The position numbers were made by a program, and so were the translations under genes. From Opeltia flavorubescens (Eukaryota; Ascomycota; Lecanoromycetes; Teloschistales; Teloschistaceae), in assembly GCA_000442125.1 (NCBI GenBank), contig KE546980.1:124001-188000 (forward strand): a DNA stretch of 64,000 nucleotides, given 5' to 3'. The notes under the pieces are model-generated. The model searched no databases and was not told where the DNA came from. It saw only the letters and a list, made by a program, of their open reading frames with translations. Numbering within the stretch: position 1 is the first letter of the stretch; the number at the start of each line of letters is the position of its first letter. Of this stretch, positions 34,343 to 46,131 are shown one piece after another.

Positions 34343-35722
34343 TCATGGTTGTGGACCAAAGTTGCCACCCAGTTGACTACCAAAATTCAGACTCCTCTTG
34401 ATCCTCAGCTTAGGTTCAGGTTCTGGCTGATCAAACACGTCCTCATCTTCCATAGGGGGTCCACGTCGTTTCGTATTGGTCCGAGACTTGGTAGAAGGTG
34501 ATGATTTTGCTGCTTGAGCTAGCTTAGAGTCTAGCTCACTCAAAAAGTCTGTGTCCTCAGAAGCGTCATTTTTTAAGCTCAGTTGTCCTTGTAGCTCTGG
34601 ATCTTGATCGTACTCATCTGCCGGCTCGGGGAAGTAAGAGTTTGAGCGTTCACTAGGAATCTTTGCGACCGAGGCGCGTGGCTCCATTGGAGGTCTCTGT
34701 TGGACGGTGTGTGAGGGTGTAGGCAAGTCGCTGTCGATAACACTTGTAGTACCATCCAGACCAGGAACCATGCGGGGTAACGGCGTATGACCAGCGTGTC
34801 TCGTCAGGTTATCCGGCTCTTCTTTGAGTGGAGGGAGCTTCAAACGCTCTCGGGAGGACGGATGTGTCGGTGAAAAGGTTTGCGACGGCGCAGCTGCGGT
34901 TTTTGAGCTATATCCACCTTGCATAATCTTCGGGGGTGATTTAAAGATGATACCATCAAATTGGTTTTGGGCATTGGCACCAAGACGGGAAGGTGAATGG
35001 GACAAGTTTGACAGGCTGCGGCGCTCGGATAGAGATCTCCCTGGCGGTAAGGGTGGAAAAAAGCCGCTTGTATCATAGTCTGAGGCGATTCCACTGGTTC
35101 CAAAGTCAGAGGAACCTCGTCGATTTGAATTCCAGTCAAGAGGGACCCGAGTTGGTGGAACGGTACTTTGACCACCAGTACCACGCCAAACCTCGTTGCC
35201 GGAAGAGGTTGTAGGATTTTTCCAATTAGGACCTCCTGGATAATCCCCCAACCCAGAAGGATCAAATCGTGACGGCTGGTGTTGACGCAGTTGTATCTCG
35301 AGAGCAGCAATCGTTTCCAAGAGGTCGGCTCGCTCAACATTCCACAAAACTCTTTCACTATCGAAGGCATGACGCTGATCGTAGATTACTTGCTTGTAAT
35401 GGTGGGTGTAGGCCTTTGTAGCGATGTGACGATGAGATGACGAATTAGAAGGAGATTGAATGCCTTTCGTTTCCAAGAGGTCAGCTCGCTCAATATCCCA
35501 CAGAGCTTTCTCACTATCGAAGGCTTTGCGTTGCTGTGAGAGTGCCTGCCTGTATTGATCCATATATGCTTTGGTAGCAATGTGTGGATGAGTCGACATT
35601 CTTGGAGGACATTGAAAGATGCGAGGGTCTTCAGAGCAGGGGTATGTGTTATCCGTCCTAGGTTCTGCAGACCCACTCAGCGGTCTGAATCCTGGGTGAT
35701 CCGGAGAGGATATTGGGGCCAT
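34343..35722 (-). CDS. Uncharacterised protein with internal tandem duplication
   Basis: This is a single exon of 459 residues starting at the ATG at 35722. Residues 47-85 and 99-137 are a tandem duplication, both beginning HIATKAY and ending ERADLLET. They share 26 of 39 residues and are predicted helical (QRKAFDSEKALW versus QRHAFDSERVLW). The second copy runs into a further helix (IAALEIQLRQHQ), suggesting a coiled coil. The remainder is Ser/Pro-rich and disordered, with an acidic section near residue 400 and a basic end (KRRGPPMEDEDV, then LRIKRSLNFGSQ). I do not recognise a named family. The gene is divergent from the cyclin gene, 526 bp apart. No intron is needed; a small upstream exon cannot be excluded. 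Confidence 0.75.
   Translation of the reverse strand: MAPISSPDHPGFRPLSGSAEPRTDNTYPCSEDPRIFQCPPRMSTHPHIATKAYMDQYRQALSQQRKAFDSEKALWDIERADLLETKGIQSPSNSSSHRHIATKAYTHHYKQVIYDQRHAFDSERVLWNVERADLLETIAALEIQLRQHQPSRFDPSGLGDYPGGPNWKNPTTSSGNEVWRGTGGQSTVPPTRVPLDWNSNRRGSSDFGTSGIASDYDTSGFFPPLPPGRSLSERRSLSNLSHSPSRLGANAQNQFDGIIFKSPPKIMQGGYSSKTAAAPSQTFSPTHPSSRERLKLPPLKEEPDNLTRHAGHTPLPRMVPGLDGTTSVIDSDLPTPSHTVQQRPPMEPRASVAKIPSERSNSYFPEPADEYDQDPELQGQLSLKNDASEDTDFLSELDSKLAQAAKSSPSTKSRTNTKRRGPPMEDEDVFDQPEPEPKLRIKRSLNFGSQLGGNFGPQP
35312..35584 (-). repeat. Intragenic tandem duplication (two 117-nt copies, 156-nt period)
   Basis: The two copies lie at 35468-35584 and 35312-35428 within the coding region above. They share long identical nucleotide runs, for example at the GTTTCCAAGAGGTC block at each 3' end. 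The spacing is 156 nt, exactly 52 codons, so frame is kept. The copies encode 39 residues each, with 67 percent identity and conserved aromatic/charged positions. Confidence 0.9.
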
Positions 35723-36248
35723 GGTAGTACTTTTGTGGTTCTCGGTTGCAAAGAAAGACAGCTTCGAATAAGGTCAATCTTCAGTCGTACGCCAAAATTG
35801 ACGGATTGTATCGATGTAGCTTATCACATAGTGGTCGAGTTGTGTAACCAAAATCAAAGAGGCCGGAAGTCTGTTGATTGATGGTTGCAAATACCTGGTG
35901 TTGGATCATTAAAGTGCTGGAAAGAAAAGGAGAATTATTCGTTCAATCTGACGTAGCAGTAGCGATCTACAAGCACAGACCCTTCCGCAGCGGAAGGCAG
36001 GCGCCGCCCAGGCGAGTCAGGTACCGATTCCGACCGTTTCAGCGTGCACTTCGTACCTGGCTCGCCTGGTTCTTGACGTTGTGACAGCCACAAGACACAT
36101 TTATCGAGGCTTTTGGAACAATGATCTCTATTGCCGGTCTACTCAGGGAGAATGGGATGACGTGACTATCTAGGCTGCGAATTAATTCACCACAGGAGCG
36201 GCGATTTAATGAAACCATTCCAGCGGACTCCTCCAAAACCAAGGCATA

Positions 36249-37183
36249 ATGGTTCCTGACGCGGAGAAGATTTTGCCTCTATCCAATTCATTGGCCACTG
36301 TAGAACAGCTATCTGCTTCCAGCTCGTCCCTGGATGGAGTACCTTCGGACCTGGAAGCTTCCATCCGCTATGCTGGCCTCCAGATGACACAAGCAGCAGG
36401 TATACTTCTACGTCTATCCCAGGATATCATCGTGCAAGCCATGGTAATTTTCACTCGCTTCTATCTTGGTCCTGAAGGGGGAAGTTTCCTGGTCAACAGC
36501 GCAAAGGTTAAGAACTCGTCCTGTGATCCCTTTCCATGCTAACCTTCCGTTCAAAGAATATTTCAGCTGCATCAGTCTACATGTCCGCTAAACTTTCTGC
36601 TGACCCTCAATCACCGCGATCAATTTGTAATGTATATGCATACCTAGCTTCGGAATCCAATCGCAAAACACTTCCAATACCACGGACGGACGACCCCGAA
36701 CAGTATTATCTCTCCGAGGGGGCCTATCACTCCGCTCGAGCGATTCTTTTACAGTCAGAGACCATTATCCTACGTACACTAGCTTTCGACGTCAAGGTCG
36801 TTGTTCCTCATCACCTTGCACTCACTTACCTTCAAACACTCGGTGTTCTTCCACCGGACCCGTCTTCGGCATCTCGTGCTATTGCCTTGCAGACGCTTAG
36901 CTATCTCAATCTTGCTCTGTTCTCACCACAGCTGCTATACGTGACCAATCAACCCATAGCACTTGCGGTTGCAGCAATCTATCTTGCATCTCGAGAGGTT
37001 GGAGTCAAACTACCAGGCACCGAATGGTGGGAGATCTTTGATGTTGAAAGGGAGGATCTGGGGTTCTTGGTCGTTGCGTTGAAGAGTTGCGAGGCTTGGA
37101 TTAAAGCGGAGAAGGAGAAATGGCTGGTTCAGAGCTGTCCATTGACTATCGAGGAGGTGGATAGAGTAATCAAAGACGGATAA
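36249..37183 (+). CDS. Cyclin L-like cyclin
   Basis: Model: exons 36249-36506 and 36557-37183, with a 50-nt phase-0 intron (GTTAAG...TTCAAAG), giving 294 residues. It has two cyclin folds. The first covers about residues 35-170, with LRLSQDIIVQAMVIFTRFYL, then NISAASVYMSAKLS and QSPRSICNVYAYL across the splice. The second is about 180-270 (FSPQLLYVTNQPIALAVAAIYLASR). The motif order SAKLS-x-x-PQSPRSI is that of transcription/splicing cyclins of the L type, partners of CDK11-like kinases in mRNA processing. It lacks the long RS tail of animal cyclin L. Acceptor choice is slightly uncertain, since a second AG (TTTCAG) lies 9 nt downstream but shifts frame. Confidence 0.87.
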
Positions 37184-38786
37184 TACTCGCGTTGAATAAA
37201 GATTAGTAGTAAGAGAGCTTTCAGTTCCGAGCTCTAAAGTCTATGTCTTCTTTTGATCGGTCGTGCGTCGTTCTCGGAAAACAGCTGCGACCTTATACTT
37301 TCGCCTAAATAGCCGTGAAACAGAGCATGAGACATCAGACGCATCGAAATCAGGCTTTGAATTTTACATCTGTTGTGTGAGTCGTGGAGCCATTGGGTTT
37401 TCGTCTTCGTCGTAGACGCACAGGATTGCTCTAAGCGGACTGTTCCAGCTATGCACTGGCGTCTAAGGCAATGCAGATCTAAGCATGTGATGATCGGCAA
37501 GTGAGCGCTTCGTCAATGGAAGTTATGGCCTAGGATGACGGCTCGAATGGGGGGCGTCATACCAAGCTTTACTCCTCTTGTCGATCATCTCGAATTGGCT
37601 GATCCATTTGTAGGAGCAACGGGTTTACCTCCGCCCTTCCTAGAAGTAGGAGCAGCCGAGAGTATCAATGATGACGATATCTCGCCTCGATGAGATGCAT
37701 GTATGCATGTCTTCGACCTAGATTGCGTACTCCTCCACACGATTGGGTTGTTATCTAACCAGACCAAGAGTGTCTGCAAAGACCGGTACCCGTGGAATTA
37801 GGGTCTATAACCAACAATAGCAGGGCTATTTCTGATCAGTGGACTTGACAGGGAAGCATGAAATACATCATGCTGTCATTTGGAAGACGCCGGCATCTTG
37901 TTGTCGAGCGCCAATAAGAACGTCTGCCGTGACGCGAACGGTTACAGTAGATGCATGGCGATAAGTGATGGCATCGGATTCGTGTGGCTAACAACTTTCT
38001 GAAACCATTTACCGAGACTCCCCGTTCTTCAAGATGAACCTATATCTGTGCCACCAGTGAGTCAGGTCCACCAATCCATAAGTCGGGAACCACTGGAGTT
38101 TCGATGAACTATAACATTGTAGTATTATCGTGCCTGTGTAGACCAAAGACCATGGGCTCTATCAAGTAGAAGTAGGAAAGAGAAACACGCGTACATTCGG
38201 CAGATTTGTTTTACCGAAATGAGCTACGAGCGAGCTACGACGACATAAGTTAAACCCTTTTAGGAAATGGATCCGCTCTTGCCGTTGAAGTATTAATCTC
38301 CCACTCCTCTTACTTCGAAGCTTAGTATATTTCGTTCTCTTCGCCACGCAATAATATCAATTCATGAACTTGGAGGGCTGTCCACCCATCAACTGCAGAG
38401 AAGCCGGTCTGCTCTGTTCGTAATTATACTGATGTCTCAAGGCCGATAGCAAGGAAGAAAGAGCGTGGGACCTCTAGCGGATGGAACAAGCGGCCACCAA
38501 AATCGAATGTTCAATTCATCTATCTCCAATTGTGTTGGATGTCCTCTGTTGGACATAATGTTATGGGAAGAAAATGCGGAAGCTTTCAAGGCTTAGTGGG
38601 TGTTCACATGTCAGTCTAACGATTCGGGACTTCAACATCGCAACGCACCTCCACAGCAATCATAAATCACCTGCAACCTCGCTCTCAGAGCTTGCGATTA
38701 TTCAACAAGAGCTATCCGAGCTTCATCAATTCACTATCAAGATCTATCAGCTTCGAAAGCCTCGTGTGTGCCAGCAAGCTGTCGCA
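37184..38786. other. Intergenic, 1.6 kb
   Basis: This lies between the cyclin gene and the WSC-sensor gene, both on the plus strand. It contains only short frames (under 90 codons) without protein-like composition. It presumably contains the WSC gene promoter. No repeats or RNA genes were seen. Confidence 0.45.
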
Positions 38787-40439
38787 ATGGCTCCAAAACG
38801 CTCCTCCATTGCGCCTATTACCTTCATGATTGGTCTCTCCATGCTCTTCGCCATGAGCGTACCTGCTGTCGACGCGCTCAGCCAATCGTTGTGTTCCACC
38901 CAAAATACTGGTGCAGATGGACAAGTCTGTGAGTGGTGACAGATCTCTCGGCGTCGCTAATGTTGCTGCTGACGGACTCAAAGCCAGTAACGATTATCAA
39001 TCCAACGGCAAATGCTTCGATACCTGTAAAGCCAATTATGCTTTCGCCGTCGTTCAGGGCAAGAGCTGCTGGTGCTCTGACTATGCTCCTGCCGACACGT
39101 CCTCATTGGGGTCCTGCAGCTCACCATGCCCTGGCTTCCCCTACGAACAATGCGGGTCGAGTGGGTTCTTTGGCTACATTCCTCTCAACAAGGCTCCGCT
39201 TGGTACTGTGGGACTTTCTCAGAGTCAATCGTCGACCGGCACATCAGTCGAGCAAGAGACAAGCACTTCGCAGGTGGTTAGTAGCCCAGCTTCGCCGCAT
39301 CAATCATCGCGCCCTTCCATTCCCCCAATTAGGCCTTCTCCTTCTACAACTCCGATAGCTGTGGACCAGCTATCGTCGAGAACTTTCCTTGGAATTTCAA
39401 CTTCTTCGCAGCTGTTATCATTCACAACCTCCATATCTTCGTTTTCGCAAATTTTAACGCCTTCTGTACAGACTCCACCGACGCCGAAACCTGTGACCGT
39501 CCTGCAAACTGTCACGGCTTCGCCTTCTGTAGAGATTTCCTTGGTTTCTATAGTATGCTTCTTTCCTCCCCAAAGTTCTTATTAGTCAAGTTCTTATCTT
39601 TATCAACCCACCAACACTTGTGTCCTATCTGACAACGCTTTACTTAGACGCCATCTACGACCCGTGAAACGACGACTGAAACGACGACGACTTCAACGCC
39701 AGCGCAGCCTACTACACATTATGTGCCTATTCCCGATACCACGACATACGCCCCATCTCCCAAAACAACGCAAACATCCCAAACACCTTCAACTTTATCC
39801 ACCTCGTCTGCCAAACCCTCGGACCCCAGTCCCTCCTCAACGTGGACACCCACTCCAATCACTTCGGTTATGACGGTTACCGGCCAGGTCAAAACTATCA
39901 CCATTACCCCAACCGTACCTCCGACGGCCAAACAAACTTCACAAAATGAGGAAGGAGGGGGATTCATGTCCCACCCGGGGAAAGTTGCAGGCCTCTTCGT
40001 TGGAGTTGGGTTGATAATCTGCCTTGTGGGGGCTGCAATCATTTGGTTCTTCCTTCGTCGCAAGCGTGACGCTGAGGCCGAAACAATTGCTTCCACAACA
40101 GGTGGGGAAACACCTCAGCGACGACAGAGCAAGCTCAGTACCATGGGCCTCCTCGGTGGCACGAGGCGGTCCAACCGCAAATCTGTGCCCCAAATCCAAA
40201 CGAGCGGTTGGGGAACTGGCAACAACACTGAGAAGAGCCCAACTGACACACCCATCGAGTATCATCGTAGCAGCTATCCGCGCGTCGTCGACCAACGCTT
40301 AGAGCCGGCGGCGCTGTGGAACCCGTTACAAGACAACGGAAGCCATGTCAGCATACAGAGTTTCCGCGATGATCAGGATTATTCTCGTAGGATGTTGAGG
40401 GTCGCAAACCCCGATGATCGACCAGTGAGCCGCGATTAG
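38787..40439 (+). CDS. WSC-domain cell-wall integrity sensor
   Basis: Model: exons 38787-38928, 38984-39552 and 39648-40439, giving 500 residues. A signal peptide (MAPKRSSIAPITFMIGLSMLFAMSV) is followed by a WSC domain, about residues 37-125. It contains CSTQNTGADG, YQSNGKCFDTCK, YAFAVVQGKSCWCSDYAP and CPGFPYEQCG, with the paired cysteines of the fold. A long Ser/Thr/Pro-rich, presumably O-mannosylated, extracellular rod follows. One membrane span (VAGLFVGVGLIICLVGAAIIWFFL) leads to RRKRD and a cytoplasmic tail of about 120 residues. This is the architecture of fungal Wsc1-3 mechanosensors that feed Rho1 and the cell-wall-integrity MAPK pathway. An earlier in-frame ATG (38574) was not used because the signal peptide begins at 38787. 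The WSC domain is interrupted by the 55-nt first intron, as in many fungal homologues. Confidence 0.92.
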
Positions 40440-41819
40440 GGGTACCGATCCACGACTTCTTCCCCCAAACTTGACGACTCTGCTCGTCACGCATGCATTG
40501 AACTTATCAGGAGGCCATGTTCAGGCGTTTTCTCATCAGCATGATACCACAAGGACTATCGGATTCTTTTCTTTCAAACATGTACAATAAACGAACAGCA
40601 GGCTAGGTAGGGCACCATACGGCCTGGAAATACTGTTCCTCAGATGTCTTATGAGCGATTGATACTTTTCACAGGATGGACGGGGGTGTTTATCAGGGTC
40701 TGGTCAAGGACCCTTATCCCCATGGCAAGGTAGCTTAGTGGAGGATATAACAGCACAGTGCGTCTCACTGTGTCGCCGAGAAGTGGCTTGTGCGTAAAGC
40801 CGTGTATTACAAATTACAGCAATCACGTGCTGGGTGAAGGTTACATTAATATACCAAGTTATTGATTCCGATTTCAGATCCAGAGCTTTGGTATCAAGAT
40901 TGACCATCGACTATTTCGTAAGCATGACTGCCCGAGGACATACACTCCTCTTCAGCGATTCGGCCGGTCATTGCTCGCATCTGTTGTGAATCTTTCTAGT
41001 TTTGGTGTAAAAGCCTCTCTTTAGCTTCTGTGGCTCGGCCATTCGAAGGATAAGGTAAATATTAAGGATTATAGTGGAGGATAGGCAGTGGAAGTCTTCA
41101 CCGTGCTCGGTTAGTGGCATGGTGGGGGATGCACGTCTATCTTGACTAGGCATAGGGATCCGGGTTCAGGAATAAGATGGCTCAGAACGACTGCCAACAA
41201 CCGTGGCAATCCTTTGATGTTGCAATCATCTAGCTTCGCGGGCCGAGCTCAATTGATCCTCTAGACCCTTTTATTGGTGGGGACCACACTGTCATTGACC
41301 AGACCACATTGTAAATGCCATCTTGCTCGTGTTTCGACTTTGCAGCGGCTCCAATCCATCGGAAGATAAATTCCTGCCACTCTACGACGCTTTGTGCTAC
41401 TATCAAAAAGAATTCCATACAGCAATGACGTGACATTATCGTTGCAATTGAAACCTCAGCTGCTGACTTTACCTCTTTTTACTGGCTGGGNGGCTCTTTT
41501 GCTTTTATATTTCTTACCTGCGATCCCCCAATCGAAAGAGCGTTCAACGCTGGTCCTATTACTTTGAATAGCTTCCGAAATCATTGCAAACCCATCGTGT
41601 CATTATTTGCATCATTATCATAGTCCCATCTTTCCTTTTCCCTTCGCAAGTGGGCTATGTTGAATCCCATGACCAGACTTGGCCCCTCCTTCACTCTTTC
41701 CAACCTATTCACTTTTCATTGATTCATTCGAGGGAATGACCACGGGAACACGCGCATGATATCATTTTGTTTGTATATAAATTCTTGTGTAACCTCGAAA
41801 CTCCTGGCTGCTCACGCAT
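40440..41819. other. Intergenic, 1.4 kb
   Basis: This lies between the WSC gene and the DUF3445 gene (both plus). No coding frame is credible. One N occurs at 41491. Pyrimidine-rich stretches with TTTTCC-type tracts near 41630-41720 probably belong to the DUF3445 promoter. Nothing else was found. Confidence 0.45.
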
Positions 41820-43669
41820 ATGCACCAAAGCGCCATGTTCCTGTCAGAACACTTCACAGCGGCTGCAGCCATCGGAATCCTACTTAGTTTGGTATCCTTT
41901 CTACTCTTAAATGGATCTCAGCGGAAAGTCATCTACCATAGACTTGCTTCGTGGCTCCCGCTTACTGCACGACTTCAGCGTACCGCATCATCGAAAACTC
42001 CACCACGGTCCATTTCTCCGGCGAAGAAGACGCCCGGAAACGTTCCCCCACCGGTAGAATACAAAGACATCTTTCCACCATGGCGGAGGGAATCTCTGGG
42101 ACCGGCTGCTATATCCTCTCCACTTGCACGAAAGAACGAGCTCCCCGGCCCATTCAACGATTCGCCCGACCAAATATTTCGGGAAAGCCTCATACCAATG
42201 ACAGATGACTATCGCACCTGTTCTGACCCAGCATCTACATACACTCCTATGGGCATATCGTTGTCGGAAGTCGCCGCCCTGGGTGATTTTCCGGACTACG
42301 CCGAGCTTAGTGGTGTTCCTTTACCTTCATCATACTCAGACTTCAGAATTGAGACAGCGTTGCCGCGCCCATACCGTCCGCTCCGGTGGGCATATCATCA
42401 AACCATGTCATTGACAAGGCTGGAAAAAGACTGGTGGCTGGAAATGGAAAACAACTACGTCGAGAGCATTCGTGGGCGCAAAGAACTATTCGACAAATAT
42501 GGCAATATGATGCTCGATTATCTACCCGGCAGCGAGCTTGGCTGCAAAGAGCTGATGGAGATGGTCCTGCAATTCTACTGTGCGCGCTATCCACAGTACT
42601 TCTCTCTTTCGTATTCCGAACAGCAGGGGCATGTTTTTCACAATAGTATCCTAAGGAACGAGACAAGAATAAAGGACATGCACCCATTGCACGTTTTACT
42701 TGAGAATGTTCCCGAGGATTTTGCCGTCATGCTTCGCAATCCTGAAGACGGCTATTACTATCTCCGCGCTGGTGTCCTATGTTCGAGTCTTGGCTGGAAC
42801 GTGAGCACAAAGATAGGGATGCAACTGAAGGAGATCCATCAACCAATCCCGGATTACAAAGAGAAGATGGAGTTTTCAATGGATCGGTAAGCTCTCGTAC
42901 CTTATCTACACACATGCTCAAGCCCTATGTTGTCAAGTCTACCAATTTGTCGTTCTTGGGGAATGTCGAAAGCTACACCCCTTTCCCCTTCTGCTCATAC
43001 GTCTTACAATCATCTTTACCCAAGCAACCAAATCCTCATCCGAGCCAACTTTCAAGATCACACCACTAACATGCATCAACCCGCAGCTACTTTGCCAAAT
43101 TCCCCTCCGCCCGCCCAATCCAGCGCGGTTCCTGGGGCCTCGAAATCGACAAACCACTCTTCATGCCCCCCGGCGACCCTCACGAAGCCTACCGCGACTA
43201 TCAAATGGATCCCGCTCAACTACCTCTTTCGCGCATCCACCTCCGCGTCGACTGGCAGACTCTCCGCCGCTTACCGCTTAGTGGAGCTATAATATTCAAT
43301 TTCAAAGCACTATTCACCCCTGTGGAGGAATTTAGGGAGTATGTCTTCCTTTCCTTCTTCTCGCCCCTCGATTCTTGCCTCTTGGCATAAAGAGCGCGTA
43401 AAGTAGTTCATCTCTAACAACGAATGAACGACAGGGAACCACATATCCCCCGCCTCCTGGCGCATATCCTCCGCAACGGGCCCCAGAATATCATGGCGTA
43501 CAAAAATACCTGGCATGTTGAGCATGTGGTGCTTCCGGCGCTGGATCGGTGGGCGAAGGAGCAGGAACGGGAGGGGATGGTGGAGAAGGGGTGGGAGGTT
43601 AGTACGCTCGAGGAAGCGCCGTTTTTTAGGGGATGGGAGGAGAGGTGGAGGGGGAAGCAGGGGTTTTAG
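41820..43669 (+). CDS. DUF3445 / heme-dependent oxidative N-demethylase-like protein
   Basis: Model: exons 41820-42886, 43087-43338 and 43435-43669, giving 517 residues. The donors are GTAAGC and GTATGT. An N-terminal membrane anchor (FTAAAAIGILLSLVSFLLLNG) precedes a Pro/Ser linker. The DUF3445 (PF11927) fold follows: LRWAYHQTMSLTRLEKDWW, LQFYCARYPQYF and GYYYLRAGVLCSSLGW. Next come EIHQPIPDYKEKMEFSMDRYF across the first splice, then SRIHLRVDWQTLRRLPLSGAI and LAHILRNGPQNIMAYKNTW. Members of the family bind heme and include oxidative N-demethylases. Whether this one demethylates anything is not known. Membrane tethering is common in the fungal branch. It converges on the dynein gene with 309 bp between stops. 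Confidence 0.88.
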
Positions 43670-43978
43670 ATTGTGAAATGGGATTGTAGGAGGCTCGGTA
43701 TGCAGGGCGTGCTTTTCTAATATGATGGTGGGGTGAATGAGGTGAAAGGCGTGCGGTTGACATATTATGAGGAAGTGCATGCGTTATGCTATGAGGATGT
43801 TGGCATGCAGGTGTTAGTCGGTTCCCTGGGGATGTAGTAGGCACACGCTGGTTGACTAGAAGTATCCTTTATTAATTGCATTAGCTTTGATCAAGTCATA
43901 ATCTAACATGATGTGCTATGCACCACAGCATCAACATCCAGCTCACCAAACACCTACGACCCTTTCCTCAGTCCAGAT

Positions 43979-45910
43979 CTATCCTCCTCCTCCTCCACCC
44001 TCCCCTCCCCTCCCTGCACCCCTCACCGGCGTACCCCCTTCCCTATTTGCACCACCTGCACTACCCACCCTCGGACTCCCCTTCCTCCCCTTCTCCAGCA
44101 GCCCCTGGAAAAACTGCGCCAAATCTTCATTCTGCTTCTTCTGCCCCTCCGGCGTCCCAGGTCCGTATTCCACCTTCTTGTTCTCCCCCTTTTCCTTCAG
44201 TCGTTTTACCATTTCGTCCGCGTCGACTTGTATGCCTCCCATGTTGAATTGTACGGGGCCGATGTATTCGTTTACTCGCTGATTATTTTCTGCTGGATTG
44301 GTGGTAGGGCGGGTGGGTGTTGAGATTGAGGCTGTGGAGGTTGATGTGCTGCTGGGATGTTGTTGTTGGTGGGGATGGGAGGAGGAGTATGTTTCCGCTT
44401 CGGCGAGTTTCTGCATCTGTTCTTGGATTGTTTTCAGGAATTCTTGCATGCTTTGCGCTGGGGTTTCGAGGGGGACGGGGCCTATGGGGGGAAGCGTGGA
44501 GGGGCGGTCTTTGTAGGGGTTTGGGATTGTGGATTCGTAGATTGGGAGGACGGAGCCGGGGATTTGCGGAGAGGGGGGTCGTTGGCTTGGGTGCGTGGGG
44601 TTTCTATTATTAATGGTTAGGGATGAGTCGTCCGATATGGGGTTCATGTCATCTTCGTTTGAGGGTTGGGAAGGGGGTGTTGGGTTGGAGGGCAGTTGGG
44701 TGTCGATGCTCCATCCGCTGCTGATGCCTTCGACGTCGAAGCCTTCGCGGAGGACGCGGATTTTGCCCCATGAATCCCAATTCGGTGGCACGAGGACTTT
44801 GTCGCGGTCGATGACGTTGTGTTTGAGAGTTTGACGTTTGAGGAGAGAGTGGATGCCAAGGGATGAGTGGATTAGTGTTGGTAACGAATTTGGGACGGAA
44901 AGCGACGTGTAGATTAATGAAGAGCCATCTTTTGCAGGTTAGTGAAGATCTGAGACGGGAAGAAGGTAGAGATACGTTTTAGCATGACGGTTCTGAGATA
45001 CTGTAGAGCGAAGTCGAACTCCTCTTCTCGCCAGCCATGATCTCTTTCGAGACCTTCTATCTTCTCTGTCTACGTCATAGTCTGTCAGCTAGACTTATAT
45101 CGTCTGTGGTTGGGTAGAAACCTACTCCATGACAGGCCACGCATATTGGCAGTCCTAGGGGCTCTTCCCATTCGCCTTGGCCTAAAGGGATGCTGATTGT
45201 GGTATCACTCGTGACCGCCGATCCACCTTCGTAAGGTGCACCTCGCCTTCTTTGCTGCCATTCTCTCATAGTCTCCTCCGCAATCACTTTGCATTCATCG
45301 TCCAAATTCACAACAATGCTTTTCAAAAATCTGACCCAATCCCGACATTGCCTAGCCCAAGCCCATGGCTCTGCCCAGTCAAGTAGCATTACAACCATAG
45401 TCTCAGGTATAGTCTTCGGCGTGATGAGTGGCTTCACAAGAGCTGAGAATGTGGGTGAAGATTCAGAGAGGAGGTAGATGGATAGGCGAGCAAGGGTATC
45501 TCTAAGTCGTAAGCGTTAAATCCATGAACTAATCAATTCAAAACCCACCATCATGATCGGCATCCAGTACATCCTGATATGTATATCCTAGCGCAAATTC
45601 ATTCGCTACCGGTGGTCTCTTCCTCCTCTTGTCCTGCGGCCTTCTTGACGAGTCGGATTCTAGGGTCTCGAGGAATTCTTTTTGTAGCTCCGAGCTGCCC
45701 CCTATGCAGTCTCAGTCGGTATCAATTTGGGTGCCGTTCCTGAAACTGACCAAGCACGAGGAGGTTCTTCTCAGGGAGTTTCTTGCCGGTAGCGACATTG
45801 TCCAATAATGAGGACCAGATATTCTTCTCTGGCTCGCTCTTGCGTTGCGGCTGAGCACTGGCGCCAATGTTCGAAGGGCGCGAGCGGCCTCTTGAAATGG
45901 AACCATACAT
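43979..45910 (-). CDS. Cytoplasmic dynein light intermediate chain
   Basis: Model: exons 45910-45751, 45701-45549, 45499-45126, 45069-44976 and 44928-43979, giving 576 residues. It links dynein heavy chain to cargo adaptors in retrograde transport and nuclear migration. Matching segments are KNIWSSLLDNVATGKKLPEK with LLVLG, then NEFALGYTYQDVLDADHD, MVVMLLDWAEPWAWARQ and IPLGQGEWEEPLGLPICV. Further on come HGWREEEFDFALQYLRTVML and PPNWDSWGKIRVLREGFD. The C-terminal third is Pro/Ser/Gly-rich with a helical segment (SMQEFLKTIQEQMQKLAEAE) like the adaptor-binding helices of LIC, and ends in a Gly/Arg tail. The intron 2 acceptor is unusual: TTAGAG|AT keeps the conserved DADHD-DTLARL join, while the stronger TTAG two bases earlier does not. 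The ATG at 45910 is the first in frame. Confidence 0.9.
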
Positions 45911-46131
45911 CTTTTGTAAATTGTAGAATGAGTATGCAAAAGGTCAAATCGTATACCAGATACCGATATCGAAGAGTGGGAGACTTTGATATCTACACGC
46001 GGCTGCCGCGTCAAAACGCGCTTCGATTCTCGCGGCGAACCATAGTTACTACTTTCTCAAATTTTATTCCTTCTGGGTTGTCATTTGGATGGACTCCATC
46101 TGTGCATTGATAAGAGTGTTGCAAACAAACA
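45911..46131. promoter_or_regulatory. Short divergent promoter, dynein LIC / IST3
   Basis: Only 221 bp separate the ATG of the dynein light intermediate chain (minus) from the ATG of IST3 (plus). Both 5' leaders and promoters must therefore overlap or share elements. A palindrome-like GCGTCAAAACGCGC motif occurs near 46007-46020, and GCGGCGAACC follows. I cannot assign a binding factor. Confidence 0.45.
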
